Positions 19,154-27,861 of a DNA stretch of 31,872 nt are shown here, one piece after another. Positions within the stretch are counted from its first letter, which is position 1; each line of letters opens with the position of its first letter. A program made the position numbers and the translations under genes. This stretch comes from Bipolaris cookei (Eukaryota > Ascomycota > Dothideomycetes > Pleosporales > Pleosporaceae): assembly GCA_002286855.1 (NCBI GenBank), contig NRSV01000115.1:23646-55517 (forward strand), given 5' to 3'. Under the pieces are notes generated by a model. That model had not been told where the DNA came from, did no database searches, and saw nothing but the letters and a program-made list of their open reading frames with translations.

Positions 19154-21273
19154 CTGTAGAGGTGCCGGACGGGCCAACGCCGCGGACGGGCCAACGCCGG
19201 ATTACGTCCTCCAACACCAATTATTCTATCCACTTCAACCACTCATAATGTGACCACAATGCAATCAAATGACGCTGCGCTTGCTGCTATTAACGCGTTG
19301 AAGCCTAATGAAAAGCTTATATACTCTCAAATTGCAAAAAAATATGGTGTTGATCCAGGAACGCTGAGCCGCCGCTACCGAGGTATTTCCAGCTCTAGAC
19401 AAGCAGCTGCACAAAACCAGCAGGCAGTCCACCCACAACATGAAGCTGGGCTTATCGACTATATCGATAGACTTACTAAGCGAGGCCTACCACCCAAACG
19501 GAGTATTATTCGAAATATCGCGTCGCAGCTGGCCTAAAAGCAGCTCGGATACCACTGGGTTGATCGCTTTGTTCATCGCTACTCGCATCTCGTTATACTT
19601 AAGCGCACCATGCTAATCGATCGCAGCCGGCGCCGAGATGATTCAGAAAAGAAGTATCAGATCTACTTCGAGCTTCTACGCCAAAAAATCGATCAATATA
19701 AAGTGGAGTCGCAGCATATATGTAATATAGATGAGAAGGGCTTTATAATTGGAGTACAGTCCCGTTTAGTCCGAATCTTTTCTAAAGCTGCTCTCAAGTC
19801 TGAATTGAAAAGATCAAATATTCAAGATGGTAATCGTGAAGGGATTACGCCAATTGCGTGTATCTACGCGGATGGATCGTATCTAGATCCAAGCATCATC
19901 TACTTCAGCAAATCCAGCTCTATCCAGAACTCATGGCTCCAAGGTTTTGATCCAGATATACATACTGTGTATATCACCGCATCAGCTACTGGCTGGTCGA
20001 ACGATAACATCGGTCTCCAATGGCTCAAACAAGTATTCGATCCAGCCACCAAGCCAAAAGCTCGACCTTCTTACCGATTACTCACTATGGATGGGCACCA
20101 CACTCATATAACGATGGATTTTATTAACTATTGTGATTACAATAAAGTACTGTTAGCCACCTTTCCGCCGCACTCAACGCATACGCTGCAGCCGCTCGAT
20201 ATTGGATTATTTAAGCCACTATCCACCGCATACTCGAATGAGCTATCAAACTTCACCGATACGAGCCAAGGGCTGATGCCATTCACCAAATCTCATTTCT
20301 TCCCAATATTCTGGAGAGCTTGGTGCGCAGCGTTCAAGGAATTATCAATTCTCCATGCTTTTAGAGCTACTGGACTCTCACCATTCAATCCAGAAGTTAT
20401 ACTGCAAAAATTCAAAACTACAGCTGCTGATAGCGATAGAGACGCATTAGTAGCATCAGCTTCTAATTGGAGAACGATTCGGCAGCTACTCAATCAATCT
20501 ACAAGCAGTAGATCGATCTCAGCGCTCAATAGAATCATAATGAAACTATCCGCCGATACAGCGTTTCTTCAACGGGAAAATGAGCAGCTTCGGGCAGCTC
20601 TCACTGATGAGAGAAAGCGGAAGGAGCGTATTTAGCCTGGTACGCTCGAGCTGTCCAACGATTATCATGGTGGAGCTACTTTCTAGTCTCCGCGGAAAGT
20701 GCGAGAAGCTCGCCAGCAATATAAGCAGAAACAGCGCAATCACGAGGAGTTGCAACATCAAAAAGCTATCACAATCAAAGCTAGAAAGGAGAGAAAGCTA
20801 CTCAAAGCTCAAGAACTAGATGCGCGGCGGCGGGCGCGGGCACAGGCAAAACTAGATTGTGAGAAGCAGAAAGCTGAAGCAGCAGCTCACCAGAAAGCCC
20901 GCCAAGCCGCCCACAAACGACTTTAAAAACCTATCAAGATCTCTCGAATAAGCAAGAAGCCTAGCTCTAAGCGCTGTGCCAAGCTGGTATCAAAAAATAT
21001 TATCGTTGGTAGTAGTAGTAGTGGTGGTGCGCAGCCAGCCGATCAATCAGCTGCACCACCATCACCACGCTCGCGTTCAGGCCGCACCATCAAGCTGCCA
21101 GTTAAATATCAGTAGATAGATCAGATAAATGATACCACTGGATTACTACACTAAGATCTCTTGCGATAATAGCTTTTGTGTAAAACTCTACAGCTTCAAG
21201 TTTGTGATAGTGTTGGCAGGGAAAATCCGGCGTTGGCCCGTCCGCGGCGTTGGCCCATCCGGCACCTCTACAG
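19154..21273 (+). mobile_element. Fot1/pogo-like transposon X, 2120 bp
   Basis: Inverted repeats 19154-19203 and 21224-21273 match at 49 of 50 positions, and TA flanks them (19152-19153, 21274-21275). The repeat is CTGTAGAGGTGC followed by two identical 17-bp units CGGACGGGCCAACGCCG in the left copy. The gene inside is of the subgroup of elements 0 and C but has four stops. The right end touches the 3' side of element F. Confidence 0.92.
19259..21115 (+). pseudogene. DDE transposase of element X with four in-frame stops
   Basis: One frame of 619 codons runs from the ATG at 19259 to TAG at 21113-21115, interrupted at codons 93 (TAA 19535), 459 (TAG 20633), 476 (TAG 20684) and 556 (TAA 20924) without any frameshift. 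Domains: helix-turn-helix (SQIAKKYGVDPGTLSRRY), second DNA-binding domain (HWVDRFVHRY), catalytic Asp158 (NIDEKGF), Asp278 (LTMDGHH) and Asp314 (HTLQPLDIG), a DD35D array, and a Lys/Arg/Gln-rich coiled tail. The codon-476 stop replaces the Trp of LWSPRSV in element C (TGG to TAG). The other stops can be explained by CAG/CAA to TAG/TAA. All fit C-to-T type mutation. The catalytic core between codons 118 and 458 is still open, without the first DNA-binding domain. Confidence 0.9.
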
Positions 21274-21275
21274 TA

Positions 21276-22909
21276 TTATGGGCCGTAGCATATCAAATCG
21301 ATCTAGAGTACCTTGGGCGTTGCCCTTGCTTATTCGGGCGTTATACCCTGCCTTGCGACAAGTATCGCAGCGTCTTAAAGACCAATTGCCTGTAAGAGTT
21401 CCCTCTCTAGATTTGCTTCCTCTTGCATGATTTACGGCGTGTGGCGGCCTCATTAGCGGCTTGAAGCTCGGCGACCTAGTCGCGCACTAACACCAGTGAA
21501 TACACCATCATCCCCGCGCCTTTGGTGAGCCGATCAAGGACGTCAGCCGTGGATATTGGCAAACTATCACCATGTCTCTAGATCCTCTATCGAATCAGCT
21601 TCGATCGCGACCTAAATTATAGGGTGTTGCCTAGGGGTTGAGAGTGCCACGTATTCTCATTACGGCAGGTAGTGGTAGAGTGTCTAGGCGCACTTCAAGC
21701 TTCAATATCACAGCCTCTGAGTTGAAGGGAACCAAGCGAGCACCTCTAAAGCCCCCCTGGATATTATTCTCTACCATCGACGCGTCAGAAGCCGCTTCAA
21801 AGCACGGCAGAAACTCGAGTTTTAAAATGCGAGTGATCTTATTGGGCATCAGCAGCTCGGCTTGGCGACCATAGGCCTTCTTCAAGGGCATAAAACAACC
21901 CATGTCAAGCGGCTGCAACAGGTGCGACGAGTGCGGGGCATACAAAAAGTGATGATCTTGTGTTCCTTGCAGTGTTGGTAGAAATTGACTGAGTTGTGAC
22001 TCTCATGGCCGTCCAGAACGAGCTGCCGATGGCTGCCAACAGTGCGCTCCTTTGTGTGCTCGTTAGAGTACTTCAGCCACTTCAAACCTAGCTCGTTGTT
22101 GGTCCAGTCGTTCTCAGAGACATCAGTAACCCGGTCTCTGGGTATTCTTGGCTCCTTGTATCAGGCGGAGAGGCGGCGCTTACCTTGAAAGATGATGAAG
22201 GGTAGGATAGCCCACCCCATCGCATTGATGCCTTTAATGACCCTAGTCCACTCTCAGTTGCCCTGTTGCATTGCCTTTGGTCGTCCGCGACGTTCAGAGC
22301 CTGTGGCAACAGCACCTGTTAATATAACGCCTATCATAAAGCTAGAACCATCAAAATTGTACGTGTCTTCGTCTGGGACGCCATACTTGATTTTGGTATT
22401 CTCTACCAGGCGGAACCAGCCCTAGATCACCTTAGGATCCTTGCAGAGGGCTCTCTTGTAGTCATACTTTCGATTAAACTTGGCTGTGAGTTTAGGGCGG
22501 CGCTTCACGAGAGTGCCAGCCTAGTTCTTGCCAATAAGTGGTTGGTTGTGCTCCGCGAGCAGAGAGTTGGCCATATCCTCCACATTAGTGAGCCGGGGTG
22601 GATAAGCTCGCTTGTCTAGCTTTTTGATATGCTGGACAATCACCAGCTCTTTAGTGCTTGTCAGCTTCATTGAATTGGGCGTACAGTCGCGTCGTGCAGA
22701 GGCTCTAGCAAGTCGTGTGCTAAGTGTGCTTTAAGAAACTCTATAGATCCTTGCAGCGCGTCGCTGAGATAGTGTCGCGTCGCGTTTAACAGCCTGGATA
22801 GCAAACTGTATATCTGCTTCGTCTGAGGGCTTTTTCGCGTCCTTGCGCTGAGGCATCAAGGGTTTGATAGGGTCTTGGCAAAAGTGATTAGCTCGCCCGG
22901 GAAGTACGT
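21276..22909 (-). mobile_element. Fot1/pogo-like transposon F, heavily mutated
   Basis: The right end, read on the minus strand, starts ACGTACTTCCCGGG after a TA at 22910-22911, a degenerate form of the ACGTGTT ends of elements A, B and D. The left end is not recognisable: element X sits at 21273. The gene inside is homologous to those of A, B, D and E. The paired 17-bp units are no longer visible. This is the most decayed transposon of the window. Confidence 0.7.
21300..22856 (-). pseudogene. DDE transposase of element F, at least five nonsense mutations and a frameshift
   Basis: From the ATG at 22856 (MPQRKDAKKPSDEADIQFAI) the frame carries stops at 22731-22733, 22521-22523, 22422-22424, 22254-22256 and 22161-22163. 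By alignment with B, D and E they replace, for example, Trp in GKNW, Arg in GNREW and Trp in SAWYKE. One C is lost in the run before HSSHLLQPLD (about 21930-21935), and another stop follows at 21631. The first catalytic motif reads NFDGSSF instead of NFDETGF. LVLDGHESH and LLQPLDMGC are kept. The C-terminal knuckle is recognisable near 21320-21370 as CDTCRKAGYNARIS, with the zinc ligands His and last Cys replaced by Tyr and Ser. Most changes are transitions, as expected of RIP. Confidence 0.85.
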
Positions 22910-22914
22910 TATTG

Positions 22915-23125
22915 CTAAACGAATCTGCCTAGAGGAAATGGCCAAGAGGCGACAGCAGAGTCATCAGGAGTCAAATCCCAAGAAGTCGTTGCAGAGGCCG
23001 TGGAGGAGGGGCCTAAAGAGAAGGGGATAGTGTCGGCAGCAGTCGTGGCGGCTAAAGCGGGTGGAAGATAATGCAAAAAATCCATATGATCTGAAGGAGT
23101 GTGAGAATGGCAAGTAGGTAAAGTA

Positions 23126-23172
<47 letters not shown>

Positions 23173-25139
23173 GTTGTTGTTTGGCAAAGAGGGGCACCAT
23201 GGATCCAAGAAAAACGATGGCGGAATGATGGATGCGTCGCAGGTTATGTTCGAAGAGCTGGTTTGAAACATTGTGACGGAAGAGGGCTGGGAGCAGGTGG
23301 CAGAGTCGAGGTCCAAGACGAGAGAAGGATCTTTGCTCTGAGATTTGCGGCGGAGTCTGTTCAAGATTTGGATGAGCTTGTACGTGGGCCAGTCGGCAAT
23401 TCCGTTGCTCATCTTGTCAATGAGATCATCTATTAGGTGCACGACTTGACGGTCTGACAGAGAATGTGAGTCGGGGATGGCGGTAGCGAGGTCGGAGTTA
23501 TGACGCTGAAAATCATCTTTGTCGTGTTGGACTAGGAAGGCGACGGCGTGGATGAGACGGACGAGAAAGACATTTGGGATGGTGGGAATATCCTGTTGTT
23601 TGATTGACAAGAAGATTTCGGCTACCTTGCGGGCCGAGTTGAAGGATTCGAGGACGGTGGCAGCCTCTGCGGATGGGTCCGACGATGAGTCGAACGAGTT
23701 GGTCGTTGCATGAGCATCTGCTATAGTAGCAGCAACAGCCGTGTTGTAAATTTCGTAGAGATAGAGCAATGATGAATGATACAACAACTGGAATAGTGCT
23801 GGGCAATAGGTTTTATGGTCCATCGGCGGCTGGGTTCCGAAAGACTCCTGCGGGCTAGTGGCTAAAGTGGGATTTGTATTATTGCTGCTACTACTCCTGT
23901 TCATTTGTGCATGATAGGGAGGGATACTTTGTGCCATGACGAACTCTATACTGTTGTGCCAGCATTGTAGCTTGAATTTGTCCGTTGCGGCTTGACTGCT
24001 AGGCGGTAGCGGCATATCTCCGCCTCTGAGTAACATCTCCTGCGATTGTTCGAAGGCGTTGACGTGGAACTGAACTAGCTGACAGAAAGTCGTGTCTTGA
24101 GCGGTGCGGAAGGGAGAGGTTTGAATGGCGTCGACTATAGCGTTTATAGAACTGGTTCGAGGCATACGCGTTTCTAGCGGCATAGCCATGCAAGCACTGC
24201 ACACTTAGGTTAGTGCTCATCTCGTTGTCGTCGGAGATTAACTTGCGTTGTGTAAAGAAAGGAGCACGATAGCCAGGCGCGCATAGGTTGCAGATCAGCA
24301 GCAGAGGCCAGCGGCGTGCTGCTGGGTCTGTCTAGCTCCAGTTGCATAGCTAGTTCAATGGCAGCAGCGCACAAGTGTCGCAAGTTTGGGAGACCGGCAT
24401 AGTTAGGGGTTGAAGGTTCCCCAGGAACGTACCACGTTGCCGTCACGACCATGGCCTGGACAATTGCGAGGCTGGCGCTGGAGCCGGAGCTTACATTGGA
24501 GGTATCACGAGAGATACCATGGCTGGCCATGGATACATGCCAGGATAAGATCTGGCCCAGTAGCCGACGAAGAGGACGTACCGTTTCCTTCAGTTTGGGC
24601 AGCGACGCTGAAGCTGCCAAGATGACGGCTAGAAATAAGACCGGTGACGATGAGCGGACCTCTTGAATGGCCTCAGGCGAGTTGGAGTCAAAGACAGCAA
24701 CCGGGAAATGAACCGCCATAGCAGAGCAGTAATGAACAAATAGGTCAGTGGCTGTGCAGTCGTCGATAGATTGAGTAATGGCCGCATCCACATCCGGTCG
24801 AGGTTCGTCGCGAGGAGCGCAGGAGACGGAGGAACCAAATGAAGAAGAGACGGGTGCTGCAATTTTCGTGCCTCTGTGCTCCATGACCTTCAGCAGGCGG
24901 TCGATAACGTTGCTGATGCTCGCCAGCTGGGGAATGGGCTCTGATGACGGGCTGCGTTTGCGTTTCTGCCTGGATGGGAAGCACTCACGTTTTGTCTTTG
25001 CGCACCGCCGGCATGGCAGGTTAGTATCCGGCTGCTCACAGCGCACCTTGGATATACGACATGGGTCGCATGCGCGGGGGTGGCGAGGCTCCCGAGACTC
25101 AGGAGTTGGGCTCCGGCTACGCCTTGAGCAAGAATCCAT
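22915..25139 (-). CDS. Zn2Cys6 fungal transcription factor, two exons, GC-AG intron
   Basis: Exons 25139-24247 and 24196-22915 give 724 residues. The binuclear zinc cluster is Cys24, 27, 34, 43, 46 and 53 (CDPCRISKVRC, then CRRCAKTKREC), a DNA-binding module of fungal regulators. It is followed by a basic linker (RQKRKR) and a middle region typical of these factors (TDLFVHYCSAMAVHFPV, MRAWLSCSFLYTT). A Ser/Asn-rich homopolymer tract lies near the C-terminus (23126-23180). Only a 50-bp intron with donor GCAAGT and acceptor CAG keeps both halves in frame. The GTTAAT four bases further on would lead to a stop at 23999. The frame extends upstream to 25274, but that part overlaps repeat sequence, so the ATG at 25139 (MDSCSRRSRSPTPES) is preferred. 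Element F ends five bases after the stop codon. Targets are unknown. Confidence 0.85.
23126..23180 (+). repeat. Trinucleotide repeat encoding a Ser/Asn run
   Basis: Around eleven consecutive GCT units, flanked by GTT units, on the plus strand. On the coding (minus) strand this is AGC/AAC, giving a run of about 12 Ser between Asn stretches in the transcription factor. Such tracts vary in length between strains. Confidence 0.9.
24197..24246 (-). other. Candidate GC-AG intron of the Zn2Cys6 gene
   Basis: Donor GCAAGT, branch CACTAAC and acceptor GTGCAG, 50 bp. The exon phases (2 left over, 1 to complete) require it. GCAAGT is the usual donor of GC-AG introns, which are a small minority of fungal introns. 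A sequencing error or a frameshift in a GT-AG gene is the alternative. Confidence 0.65.
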
Positions 25140-25204
25140 AACGGTCAAGCAGGCGAGTGGATTGATTGAAGGGATGTCTTTCCAGTAGTAAGAGTAACGT
25201 CTAG

Positions 25205-25515
25205 TGTTACAAGTAACAAGAAGGATTCTGTCGTTGATAAGTGACGAGAAGGCTGAAGGCCCAGGGACGTCCACGTCGGAAGGTAATGATCATCGCGGGG
25301 TGCTGATCAGATGATTAACATCACGCTAAGACCAGGTTTTTCGCGCTAGCATGTGATGCTACACTCCAAGCGAAGTAATGGCATCAGGGACAATTCTGTG
25401 AGGACAGTGACACCAGGACTAGAAGTAATGAAGATATAAGAACAGATTGATTTCATTATTACTCTCGTTGTGGTCAACTCAAAGTCGACTTTCTCACTAG
25501 TGTCTTTACTTAACA
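25205..25515 (+). repeat. LTR-like repeat upstream of the Zn2Cys6 gene
   Basis: It begins TGTTACAAGTAACAAGAAGG and ends TTTACTTAACA, so it has the TG...CA ends of an LTR, extended to the inverted pair TGTTA/TAACA. Its start matches the repeat at 6181. The flanking five bases (TCTAG and AGATT) do not match, and no retroelement internal region follows. A solo LTR with an altered flank is possible; the right end is less certain than the left. It begins 65 bp before the preferred ATG of the regulator, so it would overlap its promoter. Confidence 0.45.
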
Positions 25516-25694
25516 AGATTGTTAACTACCCGTTAGTCTATAGCAATATGGATTAGGTTTGTCAAACCCGTCATTCTCTCACCAAGCACGCCACTCCACT
25601 GCATTGCCAGACAAACCTCACCGGACACTAGCGTAAAGCTCACTGGCCATAGTGTGGGACCCGGCAAGAGAAGTATAGACCCAGACCCTGTGTA

Positions 25695-25893
25695 CATACT
25701 TGGGAACAAGCAAGCAAGCAAGCACGCTTGCTTGGTTGCTTGCATATTACGCTTGGTTGCTTGCCTATTCAGGCAAGCCAAGCGCCTCTCTATAAACCTT
25801 CACCAATTAAGTGCAAGCCAAGCGGGCTCCTCTAAATTAGCAACCAAGCGTAACAAGCAAGCAGGCAAGCACGCTTGCTTGTTCCCAAGTATG
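25695..25893 (-). mobile_element. hAT-type MITE, copy 2 (199 bp)
   Basis: Same element as at 15341-15539 in inverted orientation, with one differing base by my alignment. The 8-bp flanks are CCTGTGTA (25687-25694) and CCCGTGTA (25894-25901), a target duplication with one mismatch. Ends are perfect inverted repeats. Confidence 0.92.
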
Positions 25894-25901
25894 CCCGTGT
25901 A

Positions 25902-26114
25902 ACATCTACCTATGTAGATTTAAGAGACCAAGGGGCAGAAAAAAAACGGGAGAAATAGAGAAAACTAAGCGCAAGTAAATCGGCCCTTGACAAAGCTGCA
26001 ATGCTAAAATGGTAATCGCGGCTAGTTGGTCGCCTCATCATATTACACCCGTTTCTTCACTCGTTATAGCAAGTCATCCGTAGTCATCCACCCTAGTCAA
26101 CTAGACACCCTACC
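25902..26114. other. Spacer after the MITE
   Basis: No gene or repeat end recognised. It contains a purine-rich segment near 25930-25975. Confidence 0.35.
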
Positions 26115-26417
26115 ATGTCTGTGCGCGCAGCGCCTGGGGTCGCGCGACGTCTAATTACTATAAACGGTGCCTACACTTTAACACGTATAGATAAGATAGG
26201 AATCGCGCTAGGGGTGTGTACGAGTACTAGAGTACCCTCTAAAAAGGAACGGACCGTAGCAGGTTCGGCTAGGCAACCGCGGGCATACTACGACAGAGAA
26301 ATTGCGCCCTCGACTAAGGGCAGTCACGATTCGAGGCCATGGAGTGCACTGGAGGGCATAAAGGTCAGCCTAGGTACCTCTTGGTCAAGTGGTACACTAG
26401 CCAATGCTACGTACTAA
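26115..26417 (+). other. Unassigned open frame (100 codons)
   Basis: It starts with ATG (MSVRAAPGVARRLITINGAY) and stops at 26415-26417. It has no recognisable domain, signal peptide or membrane segment. The stretch 26100-26420 is richer in CG dinucleotides than its AT-rich surroundings, which hints at different origin or less RIP exposure. It may be a fragment of a retroelement or an unrelated small gene; I cannot choose. Confidence 0.25.
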
Positions 26418-26851
26418 GTCCCACACCGCCCACCATTTCTACTGCGTCTTATTAAAGCCGATGGGACACCGAAACTTTGTAGATGATTCCAAAAACTCAC
26501 TGCAGTAATGTGACTTCAAACAAGCCAATAACATCGGTTGGTAGCAGTTCCGTGAATGTAACCAATATAGCCCCAAACTTAGAAGTCCGCTATATGAGAA
26601 TGGTTATCCGTTGGTATAAGGCCCCGATAACATATAGCAAGCAGAGAATGAACAACATCAATTCTCACAACAGCACAAGATGAAACTCATGACTGATCTA
26701 GCTTAAGCTCTAACAACCAATCGCCGCTCCTTCCAGCTATATAGCCCATTCCAACCGAATAGCAAGTCCCTTATCAACTAAAGTTCCTTTAACATCCCTC
26801 AGGCTGAAATAAGCAAGCCTCTCGCTATAGCTGTACGTACCATAAGAAGCA
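26418..26851. other. Upstream region of the C2H2 gene
   Basis: No gene is recognisable. A short frame at 26483-26683 has no domain. The promoter of the zinc-finger gene at 26852 should be here. Confidence 0.35.
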
Positions 26852-27535
26852 ATGTCACGGAACTTTAGGTTAGTACTAACTCTTTATTATGTGCATTACT
26901 AAGCAACATACAGAGAAGCTTGGGATCTCTTGTCAGAACCATACCAGGATACAGATCTACCTATTCAGTCGATTCGTACCAGACCGCAAATAAACTTGAT
27001 TCCAACGAGTGCAGCATCTTCGGCCAACGCAGAATCCACCTGCCAGGACAGCGACGTATCACGTGAGCTAGAAAACCTTAGACACGAGCTCAGCGTGCTC
27101 CAGCGCTCGAGGTAATTATACCAGAATAACACATCTGTTAAGTTTAAATCCTAAAATCCTGGACACAGCATTCATAAAAGAATTTCTACTGAACAAGCTT
27201 GCGCTATCGCCGATTCCGAGTCTAGTCCCGTGTCCAGCGCTGGCGGGCAACAGCCATCGAGTTCTACTGTCTCTGCCTATTCACCTTCTCCCAACCAGAG
27301 CATCACCCAGAGCAAGAGTCCAATATCACCATCGGACTTCAGCGACAGCGATCGCTACTGTTGGGAATCGTGCTGCAGTGGAAAGAGGTTCTCCACCAAA
27401 AGCAATCTGATTCGCCACAAGCGAGAACAGCGAAGAGCAAATAGGACCATCCGATGTTCATATTGTAATGCAAGCTTTTCCCGCGTCTCAGCCCGCAATG
27501 CACACGAGGCAAAGAGGCTATGCCGCGTAGTGTAA
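26852..27535 (+). CDS. Small C2H2-type zinc-finger protein, three exons
   Basis: Exons 26852-26868 (17 bp), 26914-27111 and 27181-27535 join in phase to 189 residues. Intron 1 (45 bp) has GTTAGT, an ACTAAG branch and ACAG. Intron 2 (69 bp) has GTAATT and ends AAAAG. The first exon is supported by phase and by the lack of any ATG in the second. Residues ~51-71 (SRELENLRHELSVLQRS) have a short coiled-coil pattern, followed by a Ser/Pro-rich stretch. The C-terminus has two fingers. The first, with Cys132, Cys136 or 137, Phe142, Leu148 and His151, lacks a clear fourth ligand. The second is C2HC: Cys164, Cys167, His180 and Cys186. A nuclear, nucleic-acid-binding role is likely but the target is unknown. 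Confidence 0.65.
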
Positions 27536-27859
27536 GATATACTTGTGTCAGATTTGATGGGTCTTTAATTATAGAGTGAAAAGGTTCATTGATTGTTGCT
27601 ATTTTCTGAGGTGTCACCCTTGTGGCTTTTTTTCTTTCTTTTTCTTCCTTGGCCTTCTACATGGGCCTTGACCCAAGCCTTACTTCTAGCAACTTACTAT
27701 AGAACACCTCTGACGTAGTCTATAAGCAAATCAACCCTTTTTCAATGCTACGCAGCTATACGCTTATAACACTCAACAACACAGTTCAATACTAGGATCC
27801 CTAAGACTGCATACTTACAGTAATAGTACGTGATAGTAATCTATCACATGGCTCTAGCG
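27536..27859. other. Spacer between the C2H2 gene and element D
   Basis: No gene seen. A pyrimidine-rich run lies at 27625-27655. The sequence CGTGATAGTA next to element D (27830-27839) recurs on its other side (29719-29728), which might reflect the target element. Confidence 0.35.
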
Positions 27860-27861
27860 TA

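Noticed and set aside
25140..25274. Upstream Met extension of the Zn2Cys6 protein
   Set aside because: It overlaps the LTR-like repeat and resembles a frame at 6181-6238 in the related repeat, so it is repeat-derived.
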